Assembly: GCF_016908565.1 (NCBI RefSeq)
Contig: NZ_JAFBED010000004.1
Location: 186,001-250,000 of the forward strand
Direction of reading: 5' to 3'
DNA from: Sutcliffiella tianshenii
Lineage (GTDB): Bacteria; Bacillota; Bacilli; Bacillales; Bacillaceae_I
DNA: 64,000 nt
Below the pieces are notes generated by a model. It saw only the letters and a list, made by a program, of their open reading frames with translations. It had not been told where the DNA came from and made no database searches. Positions 29,221-38,267 of this stretch are shown one piece after another; the first letter of the stretch is position 1, and each line of letters opens with the position of its first letter. Both the position numbers and the translations under genes were made by a program.

Positions 29221-29571
29221 TTACGTCAGCTCTTTAAGGACGTCTTCACGCGGGGCATCTCCCCAGAGTCGCTCCAGGTTGTAATAGCCACGCTCATCCT
29301 TATGGAAGACATGTGCAACGACATCCCCAAGATCTACAAGGATCCAACGTGCCTCATCGAAGCCTTCCATTCTGCGGACATTTTGGCCCTGCTCTTCCGC
29401 TGCTTCCTTGATCGCCCTGGCAATTGCTTGTACCTGCTTGTCGGAGTTACCATGACAAATCAGGAAATAATCCGATACAAGGGAGATCCCCTTCATATTC
29501 AAGGCAACCAATTCTTCTGCTCTTTTATCGTCTGCCGCTTGTGCAGCAAGTTGTAATAATTCTTTTGACAT
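29221..29571 (-). CDS. rsfS: RsfS, ribosome silencing factor
   Basis: Binds ribosomal protein uL14 and blocks joining of the subunits in starvation. The 116-residue protein has the RsfS/Iojap fold with YFLICHGNSDKQVQAIARAI and RWILVDLGDVVAHVF. The ATG at 29571 overlaps the stop of yqeK by one base, indicating translational coupling. Confidence 0.95.
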   Translation of the reverse strand: MSKELLQLAAQAADDKRAEELVALNMKGISLVSDYFLICHGNSDKQVQAIARAIKEAAEEQGQNVRRMEGFDEARWILVDLGDVVAHVFHKDERGYYNLERLWGDAPREDVLKELT

Positions 29572-30149
29572 TAACTTAACTTCCTTCCTTTTACTTTCAT
29601 AGTCATATCATTATAAGCGTGAAAAGTATCCGGGTAAACAGGCTGATTCCGCTTCAAAAGATAGGAAATCGTATTTTTCATCGCTTGTATCAGTGCTATA
29701 TCAAGGCTTGATTCGGCAGATTCCCTTACCTCTTCCACCCCGGGAAAGTCACGGCCCGGCTCGATATAATCCGCTACATAGAGGACCTTATCAAGCGTAG
29801 TCATATTAATTTTTCCTGATGTATGGCATTTTATCGCCTCTAAAACTTCTTTATCCGTAATGCCTACTTCTTTTTCCACCAAATAGGCACCAACCGGGGC
29901 ATGCCAAAGTTCATCATGGTGTGTAAGGAGATCCTGCGGCATATTTTGATCCAGGATGATATTCCGCATTTCTTCCTTATCGCGGAACTTGGCATAGTCA
30001 TGGAAAATAGCAGCAAGTTCTGCCTTGTTTTCGTCCACGCCATACTTTTTTGCGAGAACGATGCTTGTTTCCATCACCCCGATGGTATGGATATAGCGGC
30101 GTTCTGTTAATTTCTCCCGAACAATTCTGAGCGCTTTTTCTCTATTCAT
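29571..30149 (-). CDS. yqeK: YqeK, HD-domain Ap4A hydrolase
   Basis: HD-superfamily phosphohydrolase; YqeK proteins cleave diadenosine tetraphosphate symmetrically to ADP. The 192-residue protein has [16 protein letters not shown] (first His region), [11 protein letters not shown] (HD pair) and [13 protein letters not shown] and [12 protein letters not shown] (metal and phosphate residues). It overlaps the 3' end of nadD by 8 nt. The Ap4A role is family knowledge. Confidence 0.93.
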   Translation of the reverse strand: MNREKALRIVREKLTERRYIHTIGVMETSIVLAKKYGVDENKAELAAIFHDYAKFRDKEEMRNIILDQNMPQDLLTHHDELWHAPVGAYLVEKEVGITDKEVLEAIKCHTSGKINMTTLDKVLYVADYIEPGRDFPGVEEVRESAESSLDIALIQAMKNTISYLLKRNQPVYPDTFHAYNDMTMKVKGRKLS

Positions 30150-30711
30150 ACAGCTTTTTCTCCTCTATCATTCGTCGGACATTCTCTGGCACCAAATAAT
30201 GGGTTGATCTCCCCTCTTTGATACGCTGCCTGATGAGCGTAGAGGAAACCTCAAACTGGGGAGTTTCCACTTCGATCACAGGTAGTGAGGTGGTAATCGA
30301 ATATCCCGGCCTTTTCACACCGACGAATTTCACCAGCTTCAGCAGTTCTTCTATTTTATGCCATTTTGGGAGGTATTCCACCATATCGGCCCCGATGATA
30401 AAATGAAAATCCACTGTCGGATAGCTTTCCTTCAACATCAATATCGTGTCATACGTATAGGACGGTCCTTCTCTTTCAAGCTCAATTGCCTGGACCTGAA
30501 AATAAGGCTGACCTTCAATGGCTCTTTTGATCATTTCAAGTCTTACGTCGCTGGATGTGAAGGAATCCGACTGTTTATGAGGGGGGATATGGTTCGGCAT
30601 GAACCACACCTCGTCCAGGCTCAAGACATGCTTTACATCATTTGCTATCAAAAGATGACCAAGATGCGGAGGATCAAAAGTGCCTCCCAAAATGCCTACT
30701 TTTTTCACCAT
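30142..30711 (-). CDS. nadD: NadD, nicotinate-nucleotide adenylyltransferase
   Basis: Makes deamido-NAD from nicotinate mononucleotide and ATP. The 189-residue protein has the nucleotidyltransferase motif [18 protein letters not shown] and the C-terminal [12 protein letters not shown] (ISSTxIR). It lies between yhbY and yqeK in the conserved order. Confidence 0.96.
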   Translation of the reverse strand: MVKKVGILGGTFDPPHLGHLLIANDVKHVLSLDEVWFMPNHIPPHKQSDSFTSSDVRLEMIKRAIEGQPYFQVQAIELEREGPSYTYDTILMLKESYPTVDFHFIIGADMVEYLPKWHKIEELLKLVKFVGVKRPGYSITTSLPVIEVETPQFEVSSTLIRQRIKEGRSTHYLVPENVRRMIEEKKLYE

Positions 30712-30726
30712 GATCCCTCCCTCACC

Positions 30727-31026
30727 TTATCTGGATTTCGGCAATTCGATCTGTTTGTTTTCCCTTGACTCCTTGTAAAGGACAACAGTATTTCCGATTA
30801 CCTGGACAAGCTCCGCCCTTGTTCCTGCTACAAGCTCATTCGCCACTGTGTTTCGGTCATCATCACAGTTTTGCAGGATGCTCACCTTTATAAGCTCTCT
30901 CACTTCAAGTGCTTCGGAAATTTGTTTGGTCATATTTTCATTTACCCCACCTTTTCCAACTTGAAAAATCGGGTCAAGATGATGTGCCGCAGCACGTAGA
31001 AATCTTTTTTGTTTACCTGTTAACAT
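30727..31026 (-). CDS. yhbY: YhbY-type RNA-binding protein (YqeI)
   Basis: A 99-residue CRM-domain protein that associates with the large ribosomal subunit precursor. It has the loop motif FQVGKGGVNENM (GxxG) and starts MLTGKQKRFLRAAAHHLDP. The frame stays open 23 codons upstream inside aroE, but TAGGAGG 8 nt before the ATG at 31026 and the family N-terminus decide the start. It overlaps aroE by 7 nt. Confidence 0.93.
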   Translation of the reverse strand: MLTGKQKRFLRAAAHHLDPIFQVGKGGVNENMTKQISEALEVRELIKVSILQNCDDDRNTVANELVAGTRAELVQVIGNTVVLYKESRENKQIELPKSR

Positions 31027-31856
31027 GATGTTCCTCCTAGTCGTTCTGTTACTAATGTTTCCATCCTTTCCACATCCGGAACATTGCCTGTCCATTGTTG
31101 AAAGGCGAGAGCAGCTTGATATGCAAACATCTGCACACCATTTTGGACAACCGCTCCCTTAAGTCGTGCTTCGTTCAATAGCCTTGTTTCTAAAGGATTA
31201 TAAATGATATCACTTACCACTGCATTCTTTTTCAATGTTGAAAGCGGGATAGGAGTCTCCTCCACATGGGGATGCATCCCTACAGATGTGGTCTGCACAA
31301 TGACATCATACGTAGGGAGACTCCGGACAGCTTCTTCCATCGTCACTGCACGGCAACGGTCATGGAAGGAGAACTCCTCGATCAGGCTGATCGCTTTCTC
31401 AGGTGTGCGGTTCAAGATATCCGCCGTGACCCCGGGCTCCTGTAAAAGAGAATAGATGATGGCCCTGGCTGCTCCGCCGGCACCAATGATCAGCATCCGT
31501 TTATCAGAAGTCTGCGTCACCTGCTTTAACGCTTCCACGTATCCTGGCCCATCGGTATTGTACCCTTTCAATTTCCCGTTTTCACAGACCACAGTATTGA
31601 CCGCACCTATCCGGCGGGCGTGTTCGTCCACTTCATCCAATAAAGGAATGATGCTCTCCTTATGTGGAATCGTCACATTGAAGCCGGAGACGCCGAGGGC
31701 TTTCATCCCTTTCACTGCGTCTTCAAGGTCACCGGGCTCCACATGGAATGCATGATAAAAGGCATCCATACCCAGATGGAGAAAAGCATCATTATGAATG
31801 AGTGGAGACATTGTTTGCTGTATCGGACAGCCTATCACCCCGTATAGCTTCTTCAT
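31020..31856 (-). CDS. aroE: AroE, shikimate 5-dehydrogenase
   Basis: Reduces 3-dehydroshikimate with NADPH in aromatic amino acid synthesis. The 278-residue protein has the substrate site FNVTIPHKES (catalytic Lys), NTVV with NTDGPGYVEAL (catalytic Asp) and the NADPH motif LIIGAGGAARAI. It lies between yqeH and yhbY as in B. subtilis. Confidence 0.96.
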   Translation of the reverse strand: MKKLYGVIGCPIQQTMSPLIHNDAFLHLGMDAFYHAFHVEPGDLEDAVKGMKALGVSGFNVTIPHKESIIPLLDEVDEHARRIGAVNTVVCENGKLKGYNTDGPGYVEALKQVTQTSDKRMLIIGAGGAARAIIYSLLQEPGVTADILNRTPEKAISLIEEFSFHDRCRAVTMEEAVRSLPTYDVIVQTTSVGMHPHVEETPIPLSTLKKNAVVSDIIYNPLETRLLNEARLKGAVVQNGVQMFAYQAALAFQQWTGNVPDVERMETLVTERLGGTSC

Positions 31857-31882
31857 CAGTGCGCCCCCTATTCGATCCTATG

Positions 31883-32986
31883 TTAAATCAGGGACTTCCT
31901 CAGCATCACACCAACGCCTTTTGGGACATGTGCAACAACCTTGATCCCCGCTTCTTTGATTGTGATCCATCCCAGACCGGAAAATACGATATCCGTTTTT
32001 TCCTCTTTGATCGTGAATTCATGCGCAATGAGTTCCGGGAAATTTTCCGCATGATCTTCTCCAGGTGGCTGCAACAACTCACCAAGATGCTCTTTATACA
32101 TACTGTCTGCATTTGCAAGCTTCGTCCGATGAATATAGAGTGCGTTGGAAAAATAACAGGTGAATGAATTGCGTCCACCCTTTATATAATCGAATCTTGC
32201 CAATCCACCAAAGAATAACGTCTGCTCTTCGTTCAATTGAAAGACCATCGGCTTGATTTCCTTTTTAGGTGAAATGACCTTCAGATCTTTTTTGTCCACA
32301 TAATGAGCCATCTGATGACGATTGATGATACCTGGCGTGTCATAAAGGGAAGCGCCATTATCCAATGGGATATCTATCAGGTCCAAAGTCGTACCAGGGA
32401 ACTGGGAAGTAGTAATGACATCCTTTTCCCCGGAGAACTCGCGGATGATGCGGTTGATGAACGTGGATTTCCCTACGTTCGTACATCCGACTACATATAC
32501 ATCCTTACCGTTGCGATACTCGTCCATTGCAGCTGCAAGTTCCTTTACCCCTGTACCTTTATCTGCACTGATCAAAAATACATCTTCAGGCTTCAAGCCC
32601 AGTTCCTTGGCAGCAAGCTTCATCCAGTTGATCACTTTGTTAGGCTTTACTGATTTTGGAAGCAGATCCACTTTATTTCCCACAAGGAGGATCTTGTTGT
32701 TTCCTACAAATCGGTGCAGTCCAGGCAGCCAGCTTCCATCAAAATCGAAAATGTCCACGATTTTTACCACGAGGCCTTCCGATTGTCCGATGCTATGCAG
32801 GATTTTGATAAAATCATCATCTGTCAAGGATACATCCTGAATTTCATTATAGTTCTTCAACTTGAAACACCGCTGACAAATGATCGTCTCTTTGTTCAAT
32901 GATGATGGTGGAGCATAGCCCAATCCGGTTTTATCCTCGGTTTGGATGTCCACTCCACAACCAACACACACTACTTGTTCTTCCAT
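31883..32986 (-). CDS. yqeH: YqeH, circularly permuted GTPase for 30S assembly
   Basis: GTPase needed for small-subunit biogenesis. The 367-residue protein begins with a zinc finger (CVGCGVDIQ and ICQRCFKLKNYN), and its GTPase motifs are permuted: NKVDLLP (G4) comes before GCTNVGKSTFINR (G1) and DTPGI (G3). The start is ATG 32986 (MEEQVVCVGCG) behind GGGAGG; the frame is open 15 codons further up without a ribosome-binding site. It starts 5 nt after the yqeG stop. Confidence 0.95.
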   Translation of the reverse strand: MEEQVVCVGCGVDIQTEDKTGLGYAPPSSLNKETIICQRCFKLKNYNEIQDVSLTDDDFIKILHSIGQSEGLVVKIVDIFDFDGSWLPGLHRFVGNNKILLVGNKVDLLPKSVKPNKVINWMKLAAKELGLKPEDVFLISADKGTGVKELAAAMDEYRNGKDVYVVGCTNVGKSTFINRIIREFSGEKDVITTSQFPGTTLDLIDIPLDNGASLYDTPGIINRHQMAHYVDKKDLKVISPKKEIKPMVFQLNEEQTLFFGGLARFDYIKGGRNSFTCYFSNALYIHRTKLANADSMYKEHLGELLQPPGEDHAENFPELIAHEFTIKEEKTDIVFSGLGWITIKEAGIKVVAHVPKGVGVMLRKSLI

Positions 32987-32991
32987 ATAGC

Positions 32992-33516
32992 TTAATCCTC
33001 CCAAGAAATCATGCCTCTTCGCTTCATCCAAGATAATATTCTGCGCTCTACCTGTCGATTGAACTTGGTGACAAACCCATCTGATTTGGCAACCGGGACA
33101 ACCAAAATGGTATGCAGCCCCAGACGGTTACCTCCGAGTACATCCGTCAGAAGTTGATCACCGATGACAACCACTTCCTCAGCCTTGATATCCATCTCGC
33201 GCAAGGCGCGCCTGAAGGCTCTTCTGAATGGTTTTCTTGCTTCATAGATGTAAGGGATCCCCAATGGATCTGAAAAGAATTTCACACGCTTCAGCTTATT
33301 ATTGGATACGATGGTGACCAAGATTCCGGCAGCCTGCATTTCCTTGAACCACTCAATCAATGCAGGTGTCGCTTCGGGTCTGTCCCATTCCACCAATGTG
33401 TTATCAAGGTCTGTGATGATCCCCTTGATGCCTTTTTCCTTCAATTGCGCTGGCTTGATTTCGAACACGCTTTTTACATGTTCAGCCGGCAGAAAATATT
33501 TTAGCACGATGCTCAC
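32992..33516 (-). CDS. yqeG: YqeG, HAD-type phosphatase
   Basis: HAD-superfamily phosphatase, class IIIA, 174 residues. Motif I is TDLDNTLVEWD (DxDxT), motif II TIVSNNKLKR, and the C-terminal motif VVIGDQLLTDVLGGN. It is the first gene of the yqeG-yqeH-aroE-yhbY-nadD-yqeK-rsfS-yqeM cluster. The family is linked to phosphatidylglycerophosphate phosphatases, but the substrate here is not shown. Confidence 0.93.
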   Translation of the reverse strand: MSIVLKYFLPAEHVKSVFEIKPAQLKEKGIKGIITDLDNTLVEWDRPEATPALIEWFKEMQAAGILVTIVSNNKLKRVKFFSDPLGIPYIYEARKPFRRAFRRALREMDIKAEEVVVIGDQLLTDVLGGNRLGLHTILVVPVAKSDGFVTKFNRQVERRILSWMKRRGMISWED

Positions 33517-33715
33517 CCTCTATATATATTTCTAAATTCGAATACAATTTTTTGATGTACCTTTTCCGAAACAAAATTATACTTTACCATCTTACCCAAA
33601 TTCCTTCAATGTTCCAAGTAAATTGTCGATAATAGTAGTGTTTACTAATGATGCAAGAGATAAAAATTAACGGAAAATAAAAATTTTTCGACAAATTACA
33701 GTCACTTTCAACACC

Positions 33716-33814
33716 TGTGGATAACCTTATCTACATTATACAACCCAGCAGATTGCGTTTATTGGTAATTATAAACAGATTACCCACAAGTTATCCACCT
33801 TTCGCTGTGGATAA
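33716..33814. promoter_or_regulatory. DnaA-box cluster upstream of sda
   Basis: Within 99 bp there are two perfect boxes, TGTGGATAA at 33716-33724 and 33806-33814 (TTATCCACA on the minus strand). Three near matches with one difference are TTATCTACA 33727-33735, TTACCCACA 33780-33788 and TTATCCACC 33791-33799. In B. subtilis, DnaA binds such boxes and controls sda, which ties replication initiation to the sporulation checkpoint. Confidence 0.88.
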
Positions 33815-33822
33815 CAGAACGG

Positions 33823-33851
33823 TTGTTCTAAAAAATATTACGTGGTAGAGT
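33823..33851 (+). promoter_or_regulatory. Candidate promoter of sda
   Basis: TTGTTC, 17 nt, TAGAGT on the plus strand. The boxes are weak but optimally spaced, and the site is 9 nt beyond the last DnaA box, consistent with direct DnaA control. About 125 nt of leader follow before sda. Confidence 0.4.
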
Positions 33852-33977
33852 AATGATACAAACAAGCTAACTGATCATTATATGACCATACCGGATGACA
33901 TAGAACAGAATTTCACACTTTTGGAGTCGACTATACATATAGACCACACTAGGAGGTGTAGGGCAGAGGCCAACCTG

Positions 33978-34118
33978 ATGAGAAAACTTTCTGATGAACT
34001 TTTACTTGAATCCTATTACAAAGCAACGGAGTTAAAACTGAGCTCAGATTTCATCCACTTGATAGAGCTTGAAATACAACGCCGATCCTTGAACTATAAA
34101 ATTAAAGCAACATCCTAA
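33978..34118 (+). CDS. sda: Sda, sporulation checkpoint inhibitor
   Basis: A 46-residue helical hairpin protein that inhibits the sporulation histidine kinase KinA when replication is perturbed. It starts [20 protein letters not shown] and ends [11 protein letters not shown] plus a short tail, matching the Sda family. The frame is open 32 codons upstream, but only ATG 33978 fits the family; AGAGG is 8 nt before it. The upstream DnaA boxes support the identification. Confidence 0.95.
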   Translation: MRKLSDELLLESYYKATELKLSSDFIHLIELEIQRRSLNYKIKATS

Positions 34119-34144
34119 AAGAGCCTGGATATGGCTCTTTTTTT
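34117..34144 (+). terminator. Terminator after sda
   Basis: AAAAGAGCC, loop TGGATAT, GGCTCTTTTTTT, starting within the sda stop codon region. Confidence 0.9.
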
Positions 34145-34164
34145 GCGTCCGCGTCCGGATACGA

Positions 34165-34204
34165 CAAATAAAAGAAAAGCTAGAGTTGGAATACACTAGC
34201 TTTT
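34165..34204 (-). terminator. Terminator after psd
   Basis: Minus strand AAAAGCTAG, loop of 12 nt, CTAGCTTTT followed by CTTTTATTT. It lies 48 nt behind the psd stop and faces the sda terminator. Confidence 0.75.
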
Positions 34205-34251
34205 GCCATTGCTCTTCTCGTTGTTCCAAAGCTTGAGAGGGGTATCCTCCA

Positions 34252-35034
34252 CTAGCTGAGCCACTTACCGATTCTTTGCCCCACCTTCACTTCCTGTTTT
34301 TCCTTGATGGAAGGATCAATCATGAAAGAATCCTTTTCAAACAGGAGGATGACAGTAGATCCAAAGGAGAAATAGGCCATTTCCCCTCCCTTGGTCAGTT
34401 CACTTGATTCGTGTGTAAGTTCAATGCTGTTGACAAACATTGCGCCAACCTTCACCAAGGTGACGTGTTTGCCATTATGCTCGATTTCTGTAAGGCGGCG
34501 GTAATTTTTGGCCAAAGGCTCTTTACCGTATTTCAGTCCAAGCTGGTTGACCGGATAGGATTTGCCGCCCAAGGTCCATTGCTTGGTAACCTCCCCTGTG
34601 ATCGGGCTGTGAATTTTATGATAATGACTCGGGCTCAAGTAAAGGACCATGTATGTTCCGCCCATATACTTCGGTGCAAGCATCTCATCTGAAAGCATTT
34701 CTTCTATTGAATAGTCAATACCCTTTGCAGTCATCTGTAAATCATTGGTGATGCTGCCCATCTTCTCCACTACAGCATCGACCGGGCTAACCACGGAATC
34801 TGCAGCAGCATCAATCGGGCGCACGGTCGTTTTCAGGCTCCGGATGAAAAATTGTTGCAGCGTTGGAAACGTGGAGATATCATCCTTCATCTCATCCAAA
34901 TTGATTTTATAGACATTCGCAAAGGACGGGATGAACCGTTTACTCATTTTTGAAGAAGCGAATCGTTTTACAGCCATGGAAGAGTACTTATGATTCGTCA
35001 GCTCTATCGACAGCCTGTACAAGTTTTTTAACAA
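34252..35034 (-). CDS. psd: Phosphatidylserine decarboxylase (TTG start)
   Basis: Converts phosphatidylserine to phosphatidylethanolamine at the membrane. The 260-residue proenzyme has SPVDAVVEKMG, YLSPSHYHKIHSP (HxxxHSP, catalytic His) and the self-cleavage site YFSFGSTVILLFE (GST; Ser becomes the pyruvoyl group). The start is TTG 35034, (M)LKNLYRLSIEL, with GGAGGG 7 nt upstream; the frame continues five codons to another TTG that overlaps the ribosome-binding site. No pssA neighbour is seen here. It is monocistronic. Confidence 0.93.
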   Translation of the reverse strand: MLKNLYRLSIELTNHKYSSMAVKRFASSKMSKRFIPSFANVYKINLDEMKDDISTFPTLQQFFIRSLKTTVRPIDAAADSVVSPVDAVVEKMGSITNDLQMTAKGIDYSIEEMLSDEMLAPKYMGGTYMVLYLSPSHYHKIHSPITGEVTKQWTLGGKSYPVNQLGLKYGKEPLAKNYRRLTEIEHNGKHVTLVKVGAMFVNSIELTHESSELTKGGEMAYFSFGSTVILLFEKDSFMIDPSIKEKQEVKVGQRIGKWLS

Positions 35035-35206
35035 AATATTTCCCTCCAACAGAATCTTTTTGATGACACTTATATAAAAAACAAGAAATGTTTAATAGAC
35101 ATTGGTTGATTTGTAATTAAACCTGACAAAACGCCAGACTCCATGAGTGATATTATAACATTTGAAGCAGGCTCTGCACTATTTATTTATAAAGTATACC
35201 CAAACA

Positions 35207-35244
35207 CAAAAAGGCAGCCCCGCTTTTACCGCAAGGCTGCCTTT
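35207..35244 (-). terminator. Terminator after pepF
   Basis: Minus strand AAAGGCAGCC, 15-nt loop, GGCTGCCTTTTTG, 3 nt behind the pepF stop. Confidence 0.82.
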
Positions 35245-35247
35245 CAA

Positions 35248-37020
35248 TTATTTGGTCAGTTCAAGGAATTCTTCTACATCCTCAAGTGATTTTTTCACTG
35301 CTTTTTCCCAGAAATCGCGTTGTGTCAAATCCACGCCAAGATGTTTCTTCGCAAGGTCCTCCACCGTCATGGATGCAGTATCCTTCAACAATGCGATGTA
35401 TTTGTCCTCATAGTTCGTTCCCTCCTCAAGCGCTTGGCTGTAGATGCCGAGTGAGAAAAGGTAGCCGAACGTGTAAGGGAAGTTATAGAACGGGACCTGC
35501 GTGATAAAGAAATGCATTTTGGAAGCCCAGAATGTAGAATCATATTCATCCAACGCACCGCAGTATGCTTCTTTTTGCGCTTCCACCATCAGTTCATTCA
35601 GCTTCTCCACACTCACAAGTCCATTTTTGCGTTCTTCATAGAATCTTGTTTCGAAAAGGAAGCGGGCATGGATGTTCATGTAGAACGCAACGCTGCGCTG
35701 AATTTTATCTTCCAGTAATGAGATCTTTTCTTTTTCATCCTTCGCATACTTTACAGCTGCATCGGCAACGATCATTTCAGCGAATGTGGACGCAGTCTCC
35801 GCCACATTGCTTGCGTAGAAGCGGTTCAATGTCGGTACTCCATGCATGGCATGCTGATGGAAAGCATGGCCAAGTTCATGTGCTAGGGTGCTGACATTGG
35901 AAAGCGTGCCCGAATAGGTCATGAAAATACGGGACTGACCCGATACAGGGAAGCTTGTGCAGAAACCACCCGGACGCTTGCCTGCGCGGTCTTCCGCTTC
36001 GATCCAGCGATCTTCAAATGCCTTTTTCGTGAACTCCGTCAGCTCGGGCCCAAACTTGGAAAACTGCTCGATGATGAAATCTGCTCCCTCCTGATAGGAC
36101 AGCTTCGTTTCTTCTGCAGTCAGGGGGGCGGAAACATCATACATACTCAGCTTCTCAAGGCCAAGCAATTCCGCCTTGCGGTTCAGATACTTTGTCAGGG
36201 TGCCTTTATGGTCTGTGATGACCTGCCACATCGTATCCAGCGTTTCCTGCTTCATGCGGTTGTTATCAAGAGGCTCCTTCAGTACAGATTCCCAGCCTCT
36301 TTGCTCATATACTTGAAGGCGGAAACCAGCAAGATGATTCAATGCCGAGGCAATCGTATCTGCTTGGTTTTCCCACGCCTCTTTCCATGCTTTTGCCACT
36401 TCTTTACGGACTTCACGGTTTCCATCAGAAAATCTGTTTTGAGCCTGACCGACGGAAAGCTCTTTTTCCTCACCTTTGTCCTTCACTTTCACTTTGATGG
36501 TCCCGACAAGGGAGTTATACAGCTTGCCCCATGCATGGTATCCATCCACCGCAAGAGATGTGACCAGCTTTTCCTGAACTGCCGGCAGTTTATCATTCGC
36601 TCTTCGTCTGCGTTCATTCAGTACATATTCCAATACTTTGAATTCTTCCTTTTCCAAAAGTGAAGTCCAAGTCTCTTCGTCGATGGTGACAAGCTTGTCA
36701 TCCAAAGCACCAAGAAGCACCTGAAGCTTCGCATGGATCTGGGCAACCTGCCCCTGCAGTTGGGCTGCTCCCTTATCCCTCACATCCGCAGCAAGCAGAC
36801 AGTTGACGAATGCAGAGGACTGCACAACCTTTTTCACGACAGTTTCATATTCTCCAAGCACTTCTTCCAGGTCATCCACTTTGAATGCAGCAATATGTTG
36901 TTCGAACGCTTTTAGGTCCTCTTTTATTTCCGATAGATATGTATGATAGCTTTCAGAACTGCTTCCACCTTCAAAAAATATATCAAGGTCCCAAGTATCT
37001 TGAAATGTTTTCGTTGTCAT
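35248..37020 (-). CDS. pepF: Oligoendopeptidase, M3 family (PepF-type)
   Basis: Zinc metallo-oligopeptidase of family M3, 590 residues, cleaving short peptides in the cytosol. The zinc motif is TLAHELGHAFHQH (HExxH) and the third ligand lies in the following NVAETASTFAEM. It belongs to the PepF/M3 clade of Bacillus by length and by the M-x-x-SGT segment FMTYSGTLSNVS. It stands alone with its own terminator. Physiological substrates are unknown. Confidence 0.92.
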   Translation of the reverse strand: MTTKTFQDTWDLDIFFEGGSSSESYHTYLSEIKEDLKAFEQHIAAFKVDDLEEVLGEYETVVKKVVQSSAFVNCLLAADVRDKGAAQLQGQVAQIHAKLQVLLGALDDKLVTIDEETWTSLLEKEEFKVLEYVLNERRRRANDKLPAVQEKLVTSLAVDGYHAWGKLYNSLVGTIKVKVKDKGEEKELSVGQAQNRFSDGNREVRKEVAKAWKEAWENQADTIASALNHLAGFRLQVYEQRGWESVLKEPLDNNRMKQETLDTMWQVITDHKGTLTKYLNRKAELLGLEKLSMYDVSAPLTAEETKLSYQEGADFIIEQFSKFGPELTEFTKKAFEDRWIEAEDRAGKRPGGFCTSFPVSGQSRIFMTYSGTLSNVSTLAHELGHAFHQHAMHGVPTLNRFYASNVAETASTFAEMIVADAAVKYAKDEKEKISLLEDKIQRSVAFYMNIHARFLFETRFYEERKNGLVSVEKLNELMVEAQKEAYCGALDEYDSTFWASKMHFFITQVPFYNFPYTFGYLFSLGIYSQALEEGTNYEDKYIALLKDTASMTVEDLAKKHLGVDLTQRDFWEKAVKKSLEDVEEFLELTK

Positions 37021-37146
37021 AGTAGTTGAATCCCCCTTTTTATTTCATAAAAATAATTATAACGTAAAAATTATAATATTTCCATAATTCCAAACCATTA
37101 GGCTTACAAAATATTCGAGTTTCGAAATTCATCCTATAGATACAAG

Positions 37147-37178
37147 AAAAAAAGCTTATGCTTCAAAAGCATAAGCTT
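37147..37178 (-). terminator. Terminator after the YjcZ-like gene, overlapping its stop
   Basis: Minus strand AAGCTTATGC, loop TTTTGAA, GCATAAGCTTTTTTTC. The 5' arm includes the last base pairs of the stop codon at 37177-37179. Confidence 0.85.
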
Positions 37179-37347
37179 ATCTGACAAGATAGTTACGATA
37201 GTAGTGTCCTCCACCGAGTAAAAGGAGGATGAACAGAACCACTACTATGCCGTAGAGCCAGCCTCCGAAATATCCGTAAGGTCTATATGGCGGATAAGGG
37301 CATGGCGGCGGACAAGGCGGAGGGCAACATGGGCCATATGGGTACAT
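37177..37347 (-). CDS. YjcZ-like small Cys/Pro-rich membrane protein
   Basis: A 56-residue protein: a Pro/Cys/Tyr-rich head (MYPYGPCCPPPCPPPCPYPP) followed by one helix with IVVVLFILLLLGGG, which resembles the VVLFILLIIVG core of the YjcZ family of small sporulation membrane proteins. AGGAGG lies 9 nt before the ATG at 37347. Minus strand CATATGTTA at 37387-37395 fits a sigma-K or sigma-E -10 box, although the -35 box is poor. The place next to sigK also fits sporulation. Function unknown; the four cysteines may cross-link. Confidence 0.82.
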   Translation of the reverse strand: MYPYGPCCPPPCPPPCPYPPYRPYGYFGGWLYGIVVVLFILLLLGGGHYYRNYLVR

Positions 37348-37516
37348 ACCATAACACCTCCTTCAAGGAATAGGTATTTATACCACTAACATATGCAAAT
37401 CCCATAAAAGAGACAGGGCAAAAGCGGAGAAAAACCCCAACTTTCTAAACTTTTATCACAAGTTCGTGTCAGGAATATTAAATTTTGATGAGGGGCCAGA
37501 CCCCGGCAGGAATTAA

Positions 37517-37548
37517 GAAAACCTTGGACGGTTGATGTCCAAGGTTTT
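37517..37548 (-). terminator. Terminator after sigK
   Basis: Minus strand AAAACCTTGGAC, loop ATCAACC, GTCCAAGGTTTTC, 5 nt behind the sigK stop. Confidence 0.85.
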
Positions 37549-37553
37549 ATATT

Positions 37554-38267
37554 TCATTGTTTTTTCTTTTCTTTTTCGGCCCGGTAGAATTCGTGGAACA
37601 TTTTCATGAGGGCGCGTTTTTCGATGCGGGAGACGTAGCTTCTTGATATGCCGAGCTCTTTGGCGATTTCCCGCTGTGTTTTTTCATCCTTGAGGTCAAG
37701 TCCAAAACGACCGACAATCACTTCCCGCTCCCGGTCGTCCAGTACATCGATATATTCCTTTATCTTTTCGAGCTCCATATTCAGCTGGATGGTATCAATC
37801 ACATCCTCGGATTCCGATTTAAGGACATCAATGAGGCTGATCTCATTCCCCTCTTTATCCTGACCTATCGGATCGTGCAGGGAAACATCCTTTTTTGTCT
37901 TTTTCAATGCCCTGAGATGCATCAGTATTTCGTTCTCAATACATCGAGCCGCATAGGTCGCGAGCTTTGTTCCTTTTCCGGAATGGAAGCTCTCAATGGC
38001 TTTGATCAGTCCGATGGTTCCTATGGAGATCAGGTCCTCGGAATCTTCGCCAGTATTTTCGAATTTTTTAACAATATGTGCCACCAGACGCAAGTTATGT
38101 TCAATCAACATATTCCTTGCATGTTCGTTGCCCCCTGCCATGAGCTTTAAGTATTTTGCTTCGTCCGCTGATGATAATGGTTGTGGAAATGCATTATTTT
38201 TGACATAGGAAACTAGAAAGATCAGTTCTTTGATTAAGTACCCTACCGATGCTAATATGCTTGACAC
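37554..38267 (-). CDS. sigK: Pro-sigma-K, uninterrupted (GTG start)
   Basis: Late mother-cell sigma factor. The 237-residue precursor begins at GTG 38267 behind GGAGGTG (7 nt), giving (M)[19 protein letters not shown] then [11 protein letters not shown]; the hydrophobic first 20 residues are the pro-sequence that SpoIVFB removes before Tyr21 in B. subtilis. Region 2 ([20 protein letters not shown]) and region 4 ([21 protein letters not shown]) are intact. The gene is continuous, with no skin element. Minus strand CATAAGAAT near 38311-38319 is a weak sigma-E/sigma-K -10 candidate. Confidence 0.97.
   Translation of the reverse strand: MSSILASVGYLIKELIFLVSYVKNNAFPQPLSSADEAKYLKLMAGGNEHARNMLIEHNLRLVAHIVKKFENTGEDSEDLISIGTIGLIKAIESFHSGKGTKLATYAARCIENEILMHLRALKKTKKDVSLHDPIGQDKEGNEISLIDVLKSESEDVIDTIQLNMELEKIKEYIDVLDDREREVIVGRFGLDLKDEKTQREIAKELGISRSYVSRIEKRALMKMFHEFYRAEKEKKKQ

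Noticed and set aside
37554-38267. skin-type interruption of sigK
   Set aside because: The sigma-K coding sequence is continuous from the pro-sequence to the C-terminus.
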